64,000 nt of DNA from Paracentrotus lividus (Eukaryota; Echinodermata; Echinoidea; Camarodonta; Echinidae): contig CALNVZ010002100.1 in assembly GCA_940671915.1 (NCBI GenBank), positions 71,011,672 to 71,075,671 on the forward strand, given 5' to 3'. Both the position numbers and the translations under genes were made by a program. Shown here piece by piece: positions 31,742-46,503 of this stretch. The notes under the pieces are model-generated. The model made no database searches. It saw only the letters and a program-made list of their open reading frames with translations, and had not been told where the DNA came from. Every line of letters begins with the position of its first letter. The stretch's first letter is position 1.

Positions 31742-34527
31742 ATGGAGATGTCGAAGCTGCATAAAGATTATCAACAACATTGTGGAATCACAAGTAAGTA
31801 TGCATAGTTGGTTTTTGATATTGCTTTTAGACTGTTTGGCCTTATAAAGGTTTGGTATTTTTTTGTGTTGCTCCAGCAACATATTTTGTGCTCGGCTTTA
31901 ATTTCTTGTTAAGTTGTTTTATCCTGCTTCCAGTTTATCGGACTCTGCATATCTTGGACGTTCGATGCCAACCATTCCCGTACAACGAAAAGAAAAAAAA
32001 TTTGTCAAACCTCAAAATGCAATTTTTTTTGACGATTTTCCCCCCTCATTGTCAGGCCCTTTATTCCGTTTAACCCCCGCCCGCTGACCAAGGCCCCCTC
32101 CATCCTAAACCCTCCCGCCATATCACGTCTAAAGTGTAGAATTATTATTGTTCTTTACGTCAAATCAAAGTGTTTGGGTCACAGTCCTTTGTTCTCTGTC
32201 TAGGGGAGGGGTTAAAGTAAAAAAGTGAGATCGGTGAAAATTTGAAATATTTTATCCTACCTTTATGGTCAAAACAAAGAAAATTAAAAGGCAACCATAA
32301 GACTTTATATTGACAAGGTTGTAAACGGTGACTGGTAAGTCTTTTTTTCTTCATGATTTATGTTTGCCTGAGATTCTACAAAACATTTTTGGGAAGATAG
32401 AAGAATTTCCACCTTGTAAAAATGAATAAATCAATTTTTAAAGCAACAATCGAAATAAACTTTCACCCTTCTCCTAGACAATAAATCGAAGTCTGTGAAC
32501 AATAAACCTAGATTTAACTTAAAGAAAAAATATCAACCCTAGCAGTGCGTTTCGTGGGGTGGGACTGAGGGGACCTTTGGTCAGGCCGGGTAAAAAAAAA
32601 AAAGGGGGGACCACAAATGAAGAAAAAAAAAAAAAGAAGAACAAAAAATATGCATTGGTGGGGGTTTTTGACAAACTTTTTTTTTTCAATACCCCGTGAT
32701 TGGTTGAAGAGGGGGGGGGGCGGTTACTCCTGAATACACTTATCAACCCACAATGATTTAATCAAAATAATTGGTTCAGCCAAAATATTGAAATTTGCAA
32801 TCAAAGCAATCATTATAATTTATGTACAAAATCGTACATAAGTTAATGTCCGCCAATCTACGCTTATTCTGCGCTTATGCACTGTTTATGCCATTGGGGG
32901 CCATAATTACGCCCCCAACTGCAACACTATCAATTTGACGCCCCCTTTACGCTCTACTATGAGATATTCAGGTGGAAGATTTTCTGTTGTGTTTTTACTT
33001 CCTATTGTGTTCAGTTTCAATCAAATTTATCTTTAAATGAATCTTAATTAATGAATTCACAAGACTCCACCAATAACAGCAAACTTGCCAATTTCGCAAC
33101 GACAGAATTGTCATTGCCGTCATTTTAGGCCCCCTTTTCCCTAAGCACAAAATTTCAATGTAAATGGCTTATTTTTCTTGCAATATGTATAGTAGGAAGC
33201 AGTTTTTATAAGCTTAGGCATGTGTAAAAATTAAAATTATCATTAGTGTAATGCAAGCAAAGAATTATAAGCTCTCAAAGACAAAGGGGCCATAATTATT
33301 CCCAGGCCATAATTACCGTCCAGTCTCTCCTATACATATTAATGTCTGACGTCAATATTAATGGCTGTGTATTAGCCGTATTTAGTAATTTTCGGCCCTT
33401 TCTCTCATAGAAAGTTTATATTCAGGCGTTTATGCAAATGTATATATTATAAATGTTAGTGTTACTTTTATCATTATCAAAATTGTCTGATCCTATAGGG
33501 TATAACCGGAAAAGTGGTGATCACTCTGTGTACTTCAGCTCCAGAATCTAGCATCCGTGCATTCATGGAGGAACTAACATGTGAACTGGACGGGCTGGTG
33601 GAAGGAGGTCAAATATCAAACTAACTTCCTTAAATAATGTCGAGAAGTTAGCTTTAGAGAAAAGGAGATTGATGTCATGATACTCCTGTCATTGCAATTC
33701 AATAACCAGAAGGTTTGCAATAACTGACGTCATGGATGCACTTTACACCAGAATTCCTTCCCAAAGCTGCAAGGTGAATAGGTAGGAATTTCTTGCTTGT
33801 CTGCATAACTCGTACATTCTGCGAAGGCTATCCTCATCTTTTTTTTTAAAAATGAAATTGATATTGGAATAAATTATCAATGACGGACATCAATATTCTT
33901 TGTTGAAATTACATAATCATCCATATAATTCCAGACTAGACCTATTTCTCGCGTCTCTCTACTTGTAGCCCCTATTATTTTTTTTTCCCTTTCATCTTTT
34001 TTACGTAGGTCGTTTTCTTTCACATTGTTATCTCCCCCTCTCTCTTAATGTCTGCTTTCTCTTGTAACTATATCCTTTTTTTTAAAAAACGTCTAAATAT
34101 CTTTTCTCTTATCTCTCTCTCTCTGCATTCTCTCTCCTCTGTCTCTCCCATTCTCTCTGCCCCCTCCGCTTTCCTATATATTATAATTCCAGGAAAAGAG
34201 AAAGTTGGTGTGATCGTCAATGAAGCTCTTGAGACTATCCTCGATTGATGGCAAAGTACGAGCAAAATGATTCTTTTCGTCATCAGCAACCAACTACCTT
34301 CCAGAATGCATCAAATGGTGTTCATCAGCGGAACAGCTAGCAACCAACCCTGCACAACTCGACCAGGGAAATTGGAACAGTGCTGAAGACTTTTTATCGT
34401 CAAGAACATCAAAGATTTCTCTGAGGCATCCTCCACCAAAGCGTTTGAGGAAGTAATAGAGTCCCAGCGATTTCTTATTTTTGCGATTATAGTTGCGCTT
34501 GTTGTAGGAATCAGTGTTGGACTATGT
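31742..34527 (+). pseudogene. Frame-broken copy of orphan paralogue 1 (in copy A)
   Basis: Exon equivalents: 31742-31793 (one extra base), 33499-33781 (several extra bases, e.g. in the TATCAAACTAACTTCC and ATTGCAATTCAATAACC stretches) and 34193-34527 (extra and missing bases, altered end). Splice sites are kept. The indels have no codon pattern, which suggests sequencing error rather than decay. Use 46453-49127 for the intact version. Confidence 0.75.
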
Positions 34528-37500
34528 AAGTTCTACAACGAGAAGCTTGATTAAGAAAGATATGAATTTATGAATAACATGAAGTGGAGATCGGAGTCCA
34601 ATATGTAATCAATATTCGAATAACATGCATGATGGTGGGGTTAGTCGTATAACATGATTCCGTCATCCGTTCATAATCTTCCTCCTATCAAATTCTGTAA
34701 AAGGCCCTAAACTCCGGATTTTAGGCGATTTTTTCTACATTAAAGAGGGGAAGGGGCAGGCCGGCTAGCCCCCCCCCGATACGCACCTGATGTCAACTAA
34801 CGCAACAAGGGGCGTATCCAGGATTTCCAATAGGGGGGGGGCGCAAGAAATTTTTCTATCGCCGTCAGGGAAGGGGAGGGGGTTCCTTCTAATTCATATT
34901 GTACATGAAAATTCCACATTTTTTTCAATTATCACAAAAGTTACATAGTTTCTATACCCTAAGACAATGTTATGTTGCGTAAGAACCATTTATGTTGTGC
35001 ATTATATATACCCTTCTGAATTTGGAAATCTGCGAAGCGCGAAACGAGAGTCGAAATGTTGAGGGTTTTAAAGTTATATTGAAATAAATAAAGGGCATGT
35101 TCTAGTTCTAGAAAATGGTAGATTATTGTGTATAATAGACCAATTTAGTATCCGCGAGCCGGCGAAGCGGGAGCTGAAAATTTTTAAAAGGTAAAAATTG
35201 GGAAGTTATTATTTTGTGCATTATGATTTGGTATCGCGAGCGCGAAGTGCGAGCCGAAAATTTTAGGGTTTAAATTTTTTTAAAGGTAAAATTTAGAACT
35301 ATTATTGTGCATTTGATTTGGTGTCAGCGGAAGCGGCGAAGCGCGAGCCGAAAAATTTGGGTTTAGTTAAATTTTTTTAAAAGGTAAAATTAGAAAGTTA
35401 TTATTGTGCATTGATTTGGCATCAGCGAGCCGCGAAGCGCGAGCCAAAAATTTGGGTTGCAAAAAGTATTTTGAATTATAAGGGGTACTTTCTAATAAAC
35501 CCATGAGGCCAACTATGTTTCCCAGGAGGCCGAGGGCCCAGGAGGCAGAGGGTCCAAGAGGCCTTTTTCCTTTTGTGAATTTTTGAAACTTTAGTTTTAA
35601 AATATTTTTACTTTTTTTGCGTCACTAATGTATTTCTTATTTCTTAAAAAAGGGCGTTTGAGGCAAATTATTGCAAAATACAATATGAGAAAAAGTCGGC
35701 CTCGTGAAGCCTCACCACATTAAAGCTTAGTATGGTGCGTTTAGAACAAATAAAGCCTATTTCGGCTTTTTATTGAATAAAGTTGGGCGAACAATTGTAC
35801 AGCATCGAGCCTTATTCCCTTATCTCTTTCTTTTCTTTTTCCTTCTTATTTCTTTTTCTTTTTCCTTCTTTCTCCTTTTTCTCCTCCCTTTTTTTTTTTT
35901 TTTATTTTTTTTTTTTTTTTTTAGTCGGCCAGATGGGGGGGGCGCGCGCCTGTTGCGCCGCCCCCGGATACGCCCCTGAACAGCCGGCTATTATTGCCGT
36001 CTTAAGGTGACCTCTTTAATAGAAACCTTTCCAGTATGCTAAAATGAAGCTTAATGTAAAATTGTTCTTCACCATATCGAATGCGTTCTGTCCCCAAAAG
36101 AGGTATAACTATATATTTAATACAAGTCAAGGGTATCCAATCATTCTGGAGCTGTGGCATGGGAGTCATTTCACTCCTACTTTCCCACTTGCAATTTCAC
36201 ACAGTGGTCCATATTCTGGGGTTAGATAATGTGGTTACTGGAAAGTCATACGGGTATCAAATGAAGATATTTAAATAAAATTAATTGAAGATTGACATAA
36301 TTTTATGTACTTTATGATTTTTTTCGCCTTCCAAATCGGGAATAATTGTCATACTCCACAGAGGAGTCAATAAAAACGTCCCACTTTTGAAGTTGTCTTG
36401 TGAAAAGCATTAAGATTTAATCATCGGGTTAATTATTGGTAAAATCCTCCCTTAAGCATATGTTGGTAACCAAATTTTTATTTGGATCTTGGCACGGACA
36501 ATGCTTCAGAAGACGGTAAAATCTTCACTGCGCCAAGATGGCGGGTGAAGATAAACAATTGACAATTTTATTTCTATGTGCACCAAGGCAATAAATTCTC
36601 AAGTCGCACCCCACCCACACGTACAACTCATTTACACATCACACACTAACACACATACACACCCGCACCCTCACCACATACACGGCATTCACACACACCT
36701 CACATCACGCCTCCACACACACACACTATCTCGTCCACACCAGCATACACAAACACAAACACACAACACACAACACAGAACATTCACACCCACATCCCTT
36801 AACATAAACAAACCCACACATAGGCCTATACAACACCCTCACTACACTTATAAACAGTTGTTAGTCCAAACATTCAATGAATGGTCTTGGTAAACAAACA
36901 TCAAAGGAGAAATGTTATTGTGAATTCTTTACTAGTGGTGTGGGTGCGTGTGAGATAATGTGTCTTGTGTGTGTGGAAGGAGAGGTTGTTTGTGTGTGTG
37001 GTGGGTATGTGTGTTAACATATTCTAACTTCAATCCATCTATTTGGCGGCAGATGAAGATTTACTCAGTCATTGTGTGCAAAAAGATCCAAATGAAAAGG
37101 GTACCCACAAATGCTGGGAGTTATGAACTCTACCAATTAAGACTTATCATGAAACTCATGATTACATGTTTATGCTTCGAACAAGACAACTTCAAAATGC
37201 CTTTGGGCTTTGTGTGTGGGTGTGGGTGTTTGTGTGTGTGTGCGCGCCCCAGAAAATACTTCCTATTTTTTTTTTTTTTTTTTGTAATTTGCTGGCTAGC
37301 TGCCCCTCCTATTTTTTGAATCATCGGTGGCACGCCCGCCGCTGTTTGCATTAAAGGGAATGTCCACCTTGAAATTCAGCCTTTATGAAATCGACTCTAT
37401 TCCTTCATATTCATAACTAACGAAAATGAGAAAAAATTATGAAATTTACAAAATATGACAAATGGTGGAAAATAAAGCTCGTAAATTAAGACGATGTCAC

Positions 37501-38719
37501 AATAAACAATTAATTGTCCATGGGATTTTCGTCACACTCACACTGATGATAATAAAACAATATATAGTAATCAACAATGAATAATATGGTTATAATGTTT
37601 ACATGCACTGAATGTACAATGTAATTTAATCGCAAACCTCCTGTTTTCTTTGTTTACTTACCACGCTGTAAATATTTAACCATGTTTAAATGTCCATTTG
37701 TTACTTTGCTTAGGCTTAATCATGACATTTATAACCCAAATCTCAAATCAACAAGCTTTTCAATACATCTAATACCCATATATTGTATCTTTATTGATTA
37801 TATTTTTGTCAATGGTAAATTTAATTTATTTAATCTGAGTTTTGTGGAACTTTGCTCATTTTGTTTACCATAATATTTTTGTACTGATATCTCACATTTT
37901 AGAGTTATGTTTAAGTTTTATTATTTATGAGATTTACTCTGTATTTTTATTGTATTGTAAACGGCCCCATTGTAAAACAGCCACAGCAGCTGAACTGGGT
38001 TTTTTACCATAAATAAATAAATGAATCAATCAATTCTTGTGATTGCATTCATTTTTTTACCAGTGTAAAAACAAATTTTCCGTTTGACCATAAATAGCAT
38101 GATTTCAATTTCAATTTCAATAACATCTTCTTTACCGAGGGTAAATTTTGACAACCTGAATGAGGCGCAATAAATGGGGAGCTATGGCCTCAATTAATGT
38201 ATCTTGCATTAATCTATTTCGAGCAAGGTAATGCCTTTTAATGATTCTAAAACCACGCACGAACAATAACCATGGAAAGCGTAAAGCTCGATCGTCACGG
38301 GGATTCCCCGATTCGGTCACATACTACAAAGTCATGTTAGTTTGCTGGTATCAACCCGGATATAGTATATAAGACTAGAACTGCTTATTATTGACTTCCG
38401 TTATGCGTTCTATACGTCAAGCATTAAGAGAGTGTTGACTTTCCTGACATTGTTCTAGGGATAATTTTATATTTACTAAGTTATACATCTGCTGACATTA
38501 CATTGTGGAGGCAGGCGCATTTTAAAGGGATCCTAAAGTCATGAAAGTTCAATATATATATGGTGTCCAAACCAGTGGAGACATTAATATGTAAAAACTG
38601 TGTATTTGTGAAATTTTGGAGGTTTTACTGACATCATGAACATATGGTGTTGGTTCTTAAGGGAACAAAACACTTAAAAGTGTAGAAAATCATATACGAA
38701 AACTAGCAACAACGAAGTG

Positions 38720-39669
38720 ATGGGTTTCTGCTGGGGTAAGTTTTTAAACAATTTCAGTATTGATATTAATTCTTCTTAAAGCATGTCACTTGTTGAATTA
38801 AGATTTCATACAGTAATAATCAAGTCATGTTAGATTCGCGATGGTATTCAAATTTCCATGGCAATAGCCCTGCGTAGATTACGAGTGAAGCTGCGTATAA
38901 GGAGCGGGAGTACACACTTTTTTGAACTTATTTGGGAATTTTTCTTCTCTTTTTTTTCTTCTTTTTTTAACAGACAGCAAAAGAGTGCAACATCCTATGT
39001 AGCTTTTTTTTAAAAGTTTTAATTACACACTCCATTCAATGCAGTGCAATATATTCATATTTTCTAATGAATTGACGGGTCAGATTATTAAGTATTCATA
39101 TAAAACAGGGGGCGGGGGGGGGGGAGAAAAAAGAATAAGGAAATGGAAAAAATAATAACTTAAAAACTGGAGTTATGGAGGCGCTCGAATTTTGGACCAC
39201 AAGTCATTCATATGTTTTTGACCTAGTAGAGCAAGCAACAACAAAGGGCATTCCATTTTCTGTTTTGTTAAAACGAATCGCAAGAAAAAATTAATTTTAA
39301 AATTGTCACTCGCAAAGATTTATTTCCTTTCGCTTTCCCCCTCATAAATAGGAATGCCATTCCGCTGATCTCTCCGTTAACACCACCAAAGAAACGAGTG
39401 ATGTAGTGGTTTGTAGTTGCGCGCAATCAAAATAATGTGGAGGGGATCATCCAAATGATTAGACGAGACATTGTAGGATGTTGTTGAGAGTGTGCGGTTC
39501 GAACCCCTCCCTTATAAACATCAGAGAAATGAACGCATTTGATTTCAGTGGGATAGAAATGTATTACTTCTGTGTCATTCTATTGACAATAGACGATTCT
39601 CGTTGACGCAACGTTACAGACGTGCTCCTTTAATGAATGGCTTTTTAGTCGAGCGAGCTGGTATTTAGT
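38720..39669 (+). pseudogene. Frame-broken copy of orphan paralogue 2, exons 1-2 (in copy A)
   Basis: Exon 1 equivalent 38720-38735 has one extra base. Exon 2 equivalent 39352-39669 has many small indels against 53824-54130. The third exon is absent because copy A ends at the gap. Confidence 0.7.
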
Positions 39670-42600
39670 AGGAGCATGCCGTCGATACCGATTAAGGAGA
39701 ATGAAACCACTAGGATTCAGTTGAATCGTATGAGCGAAAAAAAAAATCAAAGAAACAGATTAAAGAAAGTTTGAGAACAATTGAATAAATAATAAGAAAG
39801 TTATGGCATTCAATGTTGTAATCACTAACGGTAATGGAGATCCTCACACTGGAACAGGCCCAAGATGTGTGATGTCACACATGAACAACTCTCCATAAGA
39901 CATACACAAAAATACTAAAATTTCTTCTTTCCTCACTCTTAATGGTAGTCAGACTCTCCCACATTGGTTATAGTTTTTGTGAACTCGTATTACAACATGT
40001 CCTTCCAATGAAAAGATCTCAGATCTTTTAACGGAATTAATAAAAGAACAATTTAGTGAAATATGTACAAGTAATGGGGGAAGTTGTTCTGTATGACATC
40101 ACTCGCATCTTGGGCGCCATTTACCCTAGGAGCCAAGGGGCTTTAATTCAAAATTGTTGCCGGGGAAGGTTTGAAGGTCATATCTGAGGTAAATTTTGCG
40201 CTGATTCCAAAAATGTGAGTCTTACCTGTCCGTATCCATGACACTTCGAACCATTTTGGGTCACTTGTGGTCAAAGGGTATTTTAATTCTATATATTTTT
40301 GAGCAGGATAAATGGGATTTAAAAAAAACTATCTGCACAATGAAAACAACTTAAGCAATTCACCCATCAAAAACTAAAAGAACGAACGGACTCAAAAGTG
40401 TTCTATAATTGATACAATCATTATGTATTTAATTATTCCAATTCCATTCCATCCAATTCGTTGTCTTCGCTAATTCTTGCTCTACAATATCGTCTCTACT
40501 CTCTAACGTCACAATATACCGGAATACAAACAAAATAATTATCATAATATCATATGCATATCATAAAGCAACTGAACTGCCTTTTTTTATATAGTTTTTA
40601 AATGTCATTAAATTGAACCGCATACAAACACTAATATAAATCCCAGCAGAATTAGGATGTACTTATGTTAGTTTCAAAAGATATCGCTCAAAATCGTTGC
40701 AAAACTGTTGTGTCATTCTCTTCTTCAATTAAATGTTCTAATACACTCACCGCTTGAAGATGATTTGGAGTGTGAGAGTCTTTACTGCATGAGTCACTGA
40801 AGTCACGACTGACGGTATGAACCTGGACTTCTCAGTTGAAGAGTTTACGGTGGTCGTAAGCTTTCTGACGTCGAATAAAGTTGTTGGATCCTGTTGGGGT
40901 TGGGTGGCGATCTCCTGCCCGCCCAGACCTATTTCCATCGTAAAAATAGAATTTCATAACAATTTCTACTATGCGGTTTCTTGCACTAACTAACCATTAT
41001 CAATATATTTGAAATGGTTCACACAAAATAGAAGTGCAGTTCATCTTTAATAATAATTTTATATTTATATCCAATTCTTAACACAGTTCTTCTATGTTAA
41101 GAACTTCCAAGATTTCTGACTGAGGTGATATTGTTCCCCTAGTTCAAAGATACAATGTTACTTAATAATAAATTAGATTAATAACATCTCAATCAAAGTA
41201 TACGTGACCTTTTTTTATTGTCACAATGATACATACACATTTATTTAATAATTTGCAAACTTCAAGATAATTAACTCAACGTTGGTGCTTTTTAGAAATA
41301 CTATAAAGTCGTCATAATGAAGATAAAAAATGCTGTCATGGTAATTGCAAGGTCTTTCTCTGGTCTTGAATAAATGTTTGAAACAAAACTCTTCAGATAA
41401 CTTAGGTTGAAAACTCATGTTTGAAATTAAACGTGAACTCAAAATTGGAGAGGCCCTGACAAAAAGCTGCCTTCCTCTTCTACAAGGTTGGGTGTGTCTG
41501 TTTCAAATCTCTATTACTTCTCCAGTGAACAAGCACCATTAAATTCAATTTGCATTATAACACCTGAAAAATTCCTTCAAAAACAAAGCTTATCCTGGCT
41601 GAATGAAATAAGGAATGGTATTTAAACTAGTAACTTCTTCTTCTAAACAACCACATTTCACACCAGAAAGGATGAACCTTGGTCACACCTGCGTGCACAC
41701 ACTTCATTATTGTGGAAACCCCTTTCACAACTAGGAAATTAAAACTCTTCTACTTCTACACACCTAACACGTACGCGGCACAAACTCATCATCCTTCCTA
41801 TAATCCATCAAAACAAATAAGTGATACAATCACTTCACTGTGACATACTATCTGAATGTAAATGAGCGCTGCTTCTAGAAAAAAGTAAAGTTTTATTGAC
41901 GTCTGTTGGTCATTAAAGGGGTCATTTTGTCAATTTTGGCCAATTTACATGAAATTTTCATTGTTTTGGGACCAATAAGACAAAATGACCATCAGAGACC
42001 ATCCAAGTGATGGTTTTCCCACCTTCAAAACCATTAAAAAAAACTTCCTTGGGTCTTAAAAAAGCAATAATTCCATACAATTTTCCTTAAACATTTGGAC
42101 AGCCCTGGTCGTAACAGCCAGTTTGACAGAAAAGTGCCCATTTTGCAAGTATTGCAGGATTTTGCTTACATGTATGTATTAGTGTATACAATGTGTATAC
42201 ATTTACAATGTATTATCCATTTCGTTCACACTCTCGTGTTTCATTAAGGAGTTGACTTGGGGTGGAGAAGTGGGAAACGATTTATCCCCTGTAAAATTTG
42301 ATGCAGATTTCCACAAATAGAGGTCTTATCAACCTACCCATAAGGTACTGGTCACTTATTGGTCCTTTTGGCCGAAAGGTTGACCATTAAGCTCCAAATG
42401 ATAAAATACTATTTACAATTTAAAAAGCGCCCCAAACATAGTTATACTGCGTGCTCTAAGCGCTTTGCAGACATTGTTATTATCCCCGGTCATCGGAATC
42501 CGCGAATTTACGCCGGCACCAACGTGGTGCACGTTTCTCCCACTCCCTACCTAGCATTCCTGTCATGCACTATTAAAAGAAAAAAGTGTGTGATATTTGT

Positions 42601-44706
42601 TTTCAACAAGCAGAAAAGGATGCAGCAAATATGATAATAAGTCTGACAAATCTATCTATCTATCAATGTGATTTAATCAATAGTAATGTCCACTTTAATT
42701 AGGCGGTTCTTACATTTTGACCCACACTGACCTTTCCCACATGCGAATCATGTGGTCAAACATTAAAGTGGGTCAGTGTAACAACGGCCAAAAGGTGAAT
42801 AAGTAATATACCCTATTAGTCTATATACGCAATTACTTTGTATCGAGTTTAATGTTTGTATGCTCATTCGCCTTAAAACTGATTATTTCCCGCAATCATT
42901 TAAGTTTTGGTCATTTTAGCCGTCTTTTTTGGTTCAAAGGAACATGTACGTAAGCACTAATTTTATGCATTTTTATTCTAAAAAGAATGAGATTTTCAAT
43001 CCTAATGCGTGATATTGTCAATTGTATGTAAAGAATAACAATTGGGTATAATCGTCATGAATGGTGTAAGAATAACAAAGTGGAGAGTAAAATTCCAAGC
43101 TGGTCATTGCTAAGCTCAAGCTGACCAAATTTGTCTGATTGTATTATTTTCCTTAGGCAACATATATTGATTGATTATGTTCATATGACTTTAATATAAA
43201 TGTCCATGATCTGATGGACGATTTGGCAATATCGCATTTGAGAAGAATGTCATGAAATTGTATTTCAATAACTTTCATGACCTTGACCATTTATAGCAAT
43301 GCCGGTTTTCATGTTGCTAGACATGTGTCATGGTGAGTCAGTGTCCTTAACCAGGGCTCTAGCATATGCATTCTTCTCAGGAAAGGCGGGGAGAATATCC
43401 TGGCAACTAATACGGCCGCATAAAGTAAATGAGAGCTAGCAGGTTATTTGGTCAAGATCTTAGAGGATGTCCAGTGAGTCTCTCCATGCTCTTGAATGAT
43501 AGAGAGAAAGTGTCTACAACTTCTTCATGGTTGTCTTTGATCATTTCTGGCCAAGAGCGCAACAGTGGCAAACAAGATGTCAATATTATTGTATGATGAA
43601 TTGCACTGATTGTGGTTGACAATTATTTTCTGTTTCATTGAGCGCGTTAAAATTCAATATTTAGAATCTTTTCAAGCATTTTTGATAGATGAACAATGAA
43701 CGTCTTCGAGAACTGCAACAATTTATGAGCCGCCATGCATAGTGCCTACTATCTTGGGTCCCTGTAGCATGGATTACAACTCTTCCTGGATAAGGGAACA
43801 ACTTGTACGAGATTGTTTATCTATGTCTTAGAAGTTGTGCATCGTTTGTTTGCATGACAGCTAGTTGACCCAATCTGTGGATAACCATCTAATTGCTGTT
43901 ACAGCATCTCGATGACGAAGCAGGGATATAAATGCCGCCAATCAGCGGAGCAGGCTAGAAGCATTATTAGTCACTACGTTCTCTGAACTGGCGAAAATCC
44001 TTCACTTATTTTTAGCAAGGGTCTTTCTAACCTTGAAAGGGTATTGGATCGCTGAAGGAATGAGTTTTGTAGCGCATTATTCAAGAGGCAAGAGGACATG
44101 TTTAGCATGGCATTCTTCATATCACAGGGGCGATCTTTTTATCTCCTGCAAGAAAGCACCAGTTCAGTATTATTGTTGAAAGACTCGTGCAAAGGGAATC
44201 ATTCTGGTGTCAATATCTTGCACTCGATTCAAGTCTCCAATGGAACTTATTGTCCTTGGACGCTACTAAAGTTCATGGCTTTTTGATCAATGTGCTTCCT
44301 GATTTTGGTTGAAGGATGCAATGTTTGTTCGTTGAGATGCTGCTTGGCCACTAATTGTTGTACTCCGATGAATTGATGACAACCTCACGTAACATACAAC
44401 CCAATGTATTTATTCCAGGGTGAAGTGGTATTCCTGTACAGGAAACAAAAGATACGTTATCAGAGCAGCATAATGGCATGCTTAATTGTGGCGATCGCTT
44501 CAAAGAAGACAATTCATCGTTCTGCCTATCATGAATGTGAACAGATCAACATGGTCTCATAGCTCTAATGAACAGTAAACACAGAGTAAACGCATAGTCC
44601 ACTAATTTCATCACAACCAAAGATTTACGCCACGTTTGTTAGCCAGAATCGGTGTCCTTTGCAGAAACGATTCCAAGACATCCATGAAGAGTTATAGACA
44701 CTTTTC

Positions 44707-45543
44707 NNNNNNNNNNNNNNNNNNNNNNNNNNNNNNNNNNNNNNNNNNNNNNNNNNNNNNNNNNNNNNNNNNNNNNNNNNNNNNNNNNNNNNNNNNNNNN
44801 NNNNNNNNNNNNNNNNNNNNNNNNNNNNNNNNNNNNNNNNNNNNNNNNNNNNNNNNNNNNNNNNNNNNNNNNNNNNNNNNNNNNNNNNNNNNNNNNNNNN
44901 NNNNNNNNNNNNNNNNNNNNNNNNNNNNNNNNNNNNNNNNNNNNNNNNNNNNNNNNNNNNNNNNNNNNNNNNNNNNNNNNNNNNNNNNNNNNNNNNNNNN
45001 NNNNNNNNNNNNNNNNNNNNNNNNNNNNNNNNNNNNNNNNNNNNNNNNNNNNNNNNNNNNNNNNNNNNNNNNNNNNNNNNNNNNNNNNNNNNNNNNNNNN
45101 NNNNNNNNNNNNNNNNNNNNNNNNNNNNNNNNNNNNNNNNNNNNNNNNNNNNNNNNNNNNNNNNNNNNNNNNNNNNNNNNNNNNNNNNNNNNNNNNNNNN
45201 NNNNNNNNNNNNNNNNNNNNNNNNNNNNNNNNNNNNNNNNNNNNNNNNNNNNNNNNNNNNNNNNNNNNNNNNNNNNNNNNNNNNNNNNNNNNNNNNNNNN
45301 NNNNNNNNNNNNNNNNNNNNNNNNNNNNNNNNNNNNNNNNNNNNNNNNNNNNNNNNNNNNNNNNNNNNNNNNNNNNNNNNNNNNNNNNNNNNNNNNNNNN
45401 NNNNNNNNNNNNNNNNNNNNNNNNNNNNNNNNNNNNNNNNNNNNNNNNNNNNNNNNNNNNNNNNNNNNNNNNNNNNNNNNNNNNNNNNNNNNNNNNNNNN
45501 NNNNNNNNNNNNNNNNNNNNNNNNNNNNNNNNNNNNNNNNNNN
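44707..45543. other. Assembly gap, 837 N
   Basis: All N. Copy A breaks off here inside the palindrome's right arm; copy B resumes with the inverted 240-bp segment. Any open frame drawn across it is meaningless. Confidence 0.95.
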
Positions 45544-45780
45544 CTAATCTTGAGTATTTTGGGCTCTGCCCCCCCCCCTCCCCCCCCCCCCGTAAAAAAT
45601 CTGTAGTCAATATTTATATTGATAGATGACTTACAAACTACTCCTATGACTGTTATTTGAAAAAAATATGACATTTTGGAGGGCTTTAAGGCTTATCACT
45701 CGCTTATAGCTTGCCGGCGTGACGTGAAGAAAAAAAAATCAGACTGTAAACTTTTTGCTCACCGGCGAGAGGTTAAAAAA
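45544..45780 (-). mobile_element. ~240-bp foldback-like segment, orientation B
   Basis: Reverse complement of 30806-31045. It runs from TTGAGTATTTTGGGCTCTGC to GAGAGGTTAAAAAACTCAA, its ends being imperfect inverted repeats. It is followed by ATTTAGGCACTTTTTTCC, as in copy A. Confidence 0.6.
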
Positions 45781-46452
45781 CTCAAATTTAGGCACTTTTT
45801 TCCTTTAAATTTTTGGTTGGTCCTGGCGCCCGACAAAACATGGGAACATTTCATAAGATGCCCCCTACCTCCAAAATTGTTGGGAGGACGTGTCCCCTTC
45901 TGCCATCCACCATTTGACGCCCATGTCTAACGGGATACGATTAAATACAAAGCTTAAACTCCTGTTCAAGATCAAATTAGGTATGAAGTCCGATTTATTT
46001 GTTTTACTTATCCAAGAACAACATTATTTGGTAAAAGGAGACTCGTTAATATAACAAATATTCACGTTTATCTCTGCAAATTTAATAGATCAAATTCGTC
46101 AATACATGTACTTTGAGCCTTATAATTTTCAGAAGTTTGGCTAGGGAAAAAGGGAATATAGGCTTTTGTTTTATTTACTGATCATACACTTAATGGTATA
46201 TGAACGAGTAAGAAATTTCTGATCATTTCGCTGTTATAACGTTGATAGAAATCACCATTGTCTCGTGACAGGATGTGACGCTGTATATCCATATCCTTTT
46301 ATTTTGGTATAAATCATACATGATATCCTCGAAACAAACTTGTGACTGTCTGGTTATGGCTAATCAATATTGTTCTGTTAATGGCTACCATGTTGAAATG
46401 GAATGATCATGTTAACATGATTGTGTATATGAATGAGTGAAGATAAACCATT

Positions 46453-46503
46453 ATGGAGATGTCGAAGCTGCATAAAGATTATCAACACATTGTGGAATCA
46501 CAA
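46453..46503 (+). CDS. Orphan paralogue 1, exon 1
   Basis: 17 codons, MEMSKLHKDYQHIVESQ, ending in phase 0 before a strong GTAAGTATG donor. The sister gene also has a very short first exon ending in phase 0. Confidence 0.6.

Larger units (their letters stand above)
31046..44706 (+). repeat. ~13.6-kb direct duplicate, copy A (noisy)
   Basis: It matches 45781-59107 along its whole length, in the same order and orientation. Differences are nearly all one- to few-base insertions or deletions, mostly insertions in this copy, and it is about 2-3 % longer. All exons that are open in copy B are broken here. It ends at an 837-N gap, inside the right arm of a palindrome. It is most likely an uncorrected long-read duplicate of the same locus rather than a second locus. 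Confidence 0.85.

Noticed and set aside
44625-45674. Apparent 300-350-residue open frames on both strands
   Set aside because: They are almost wholly N; the flanking residues are short and unrelated.
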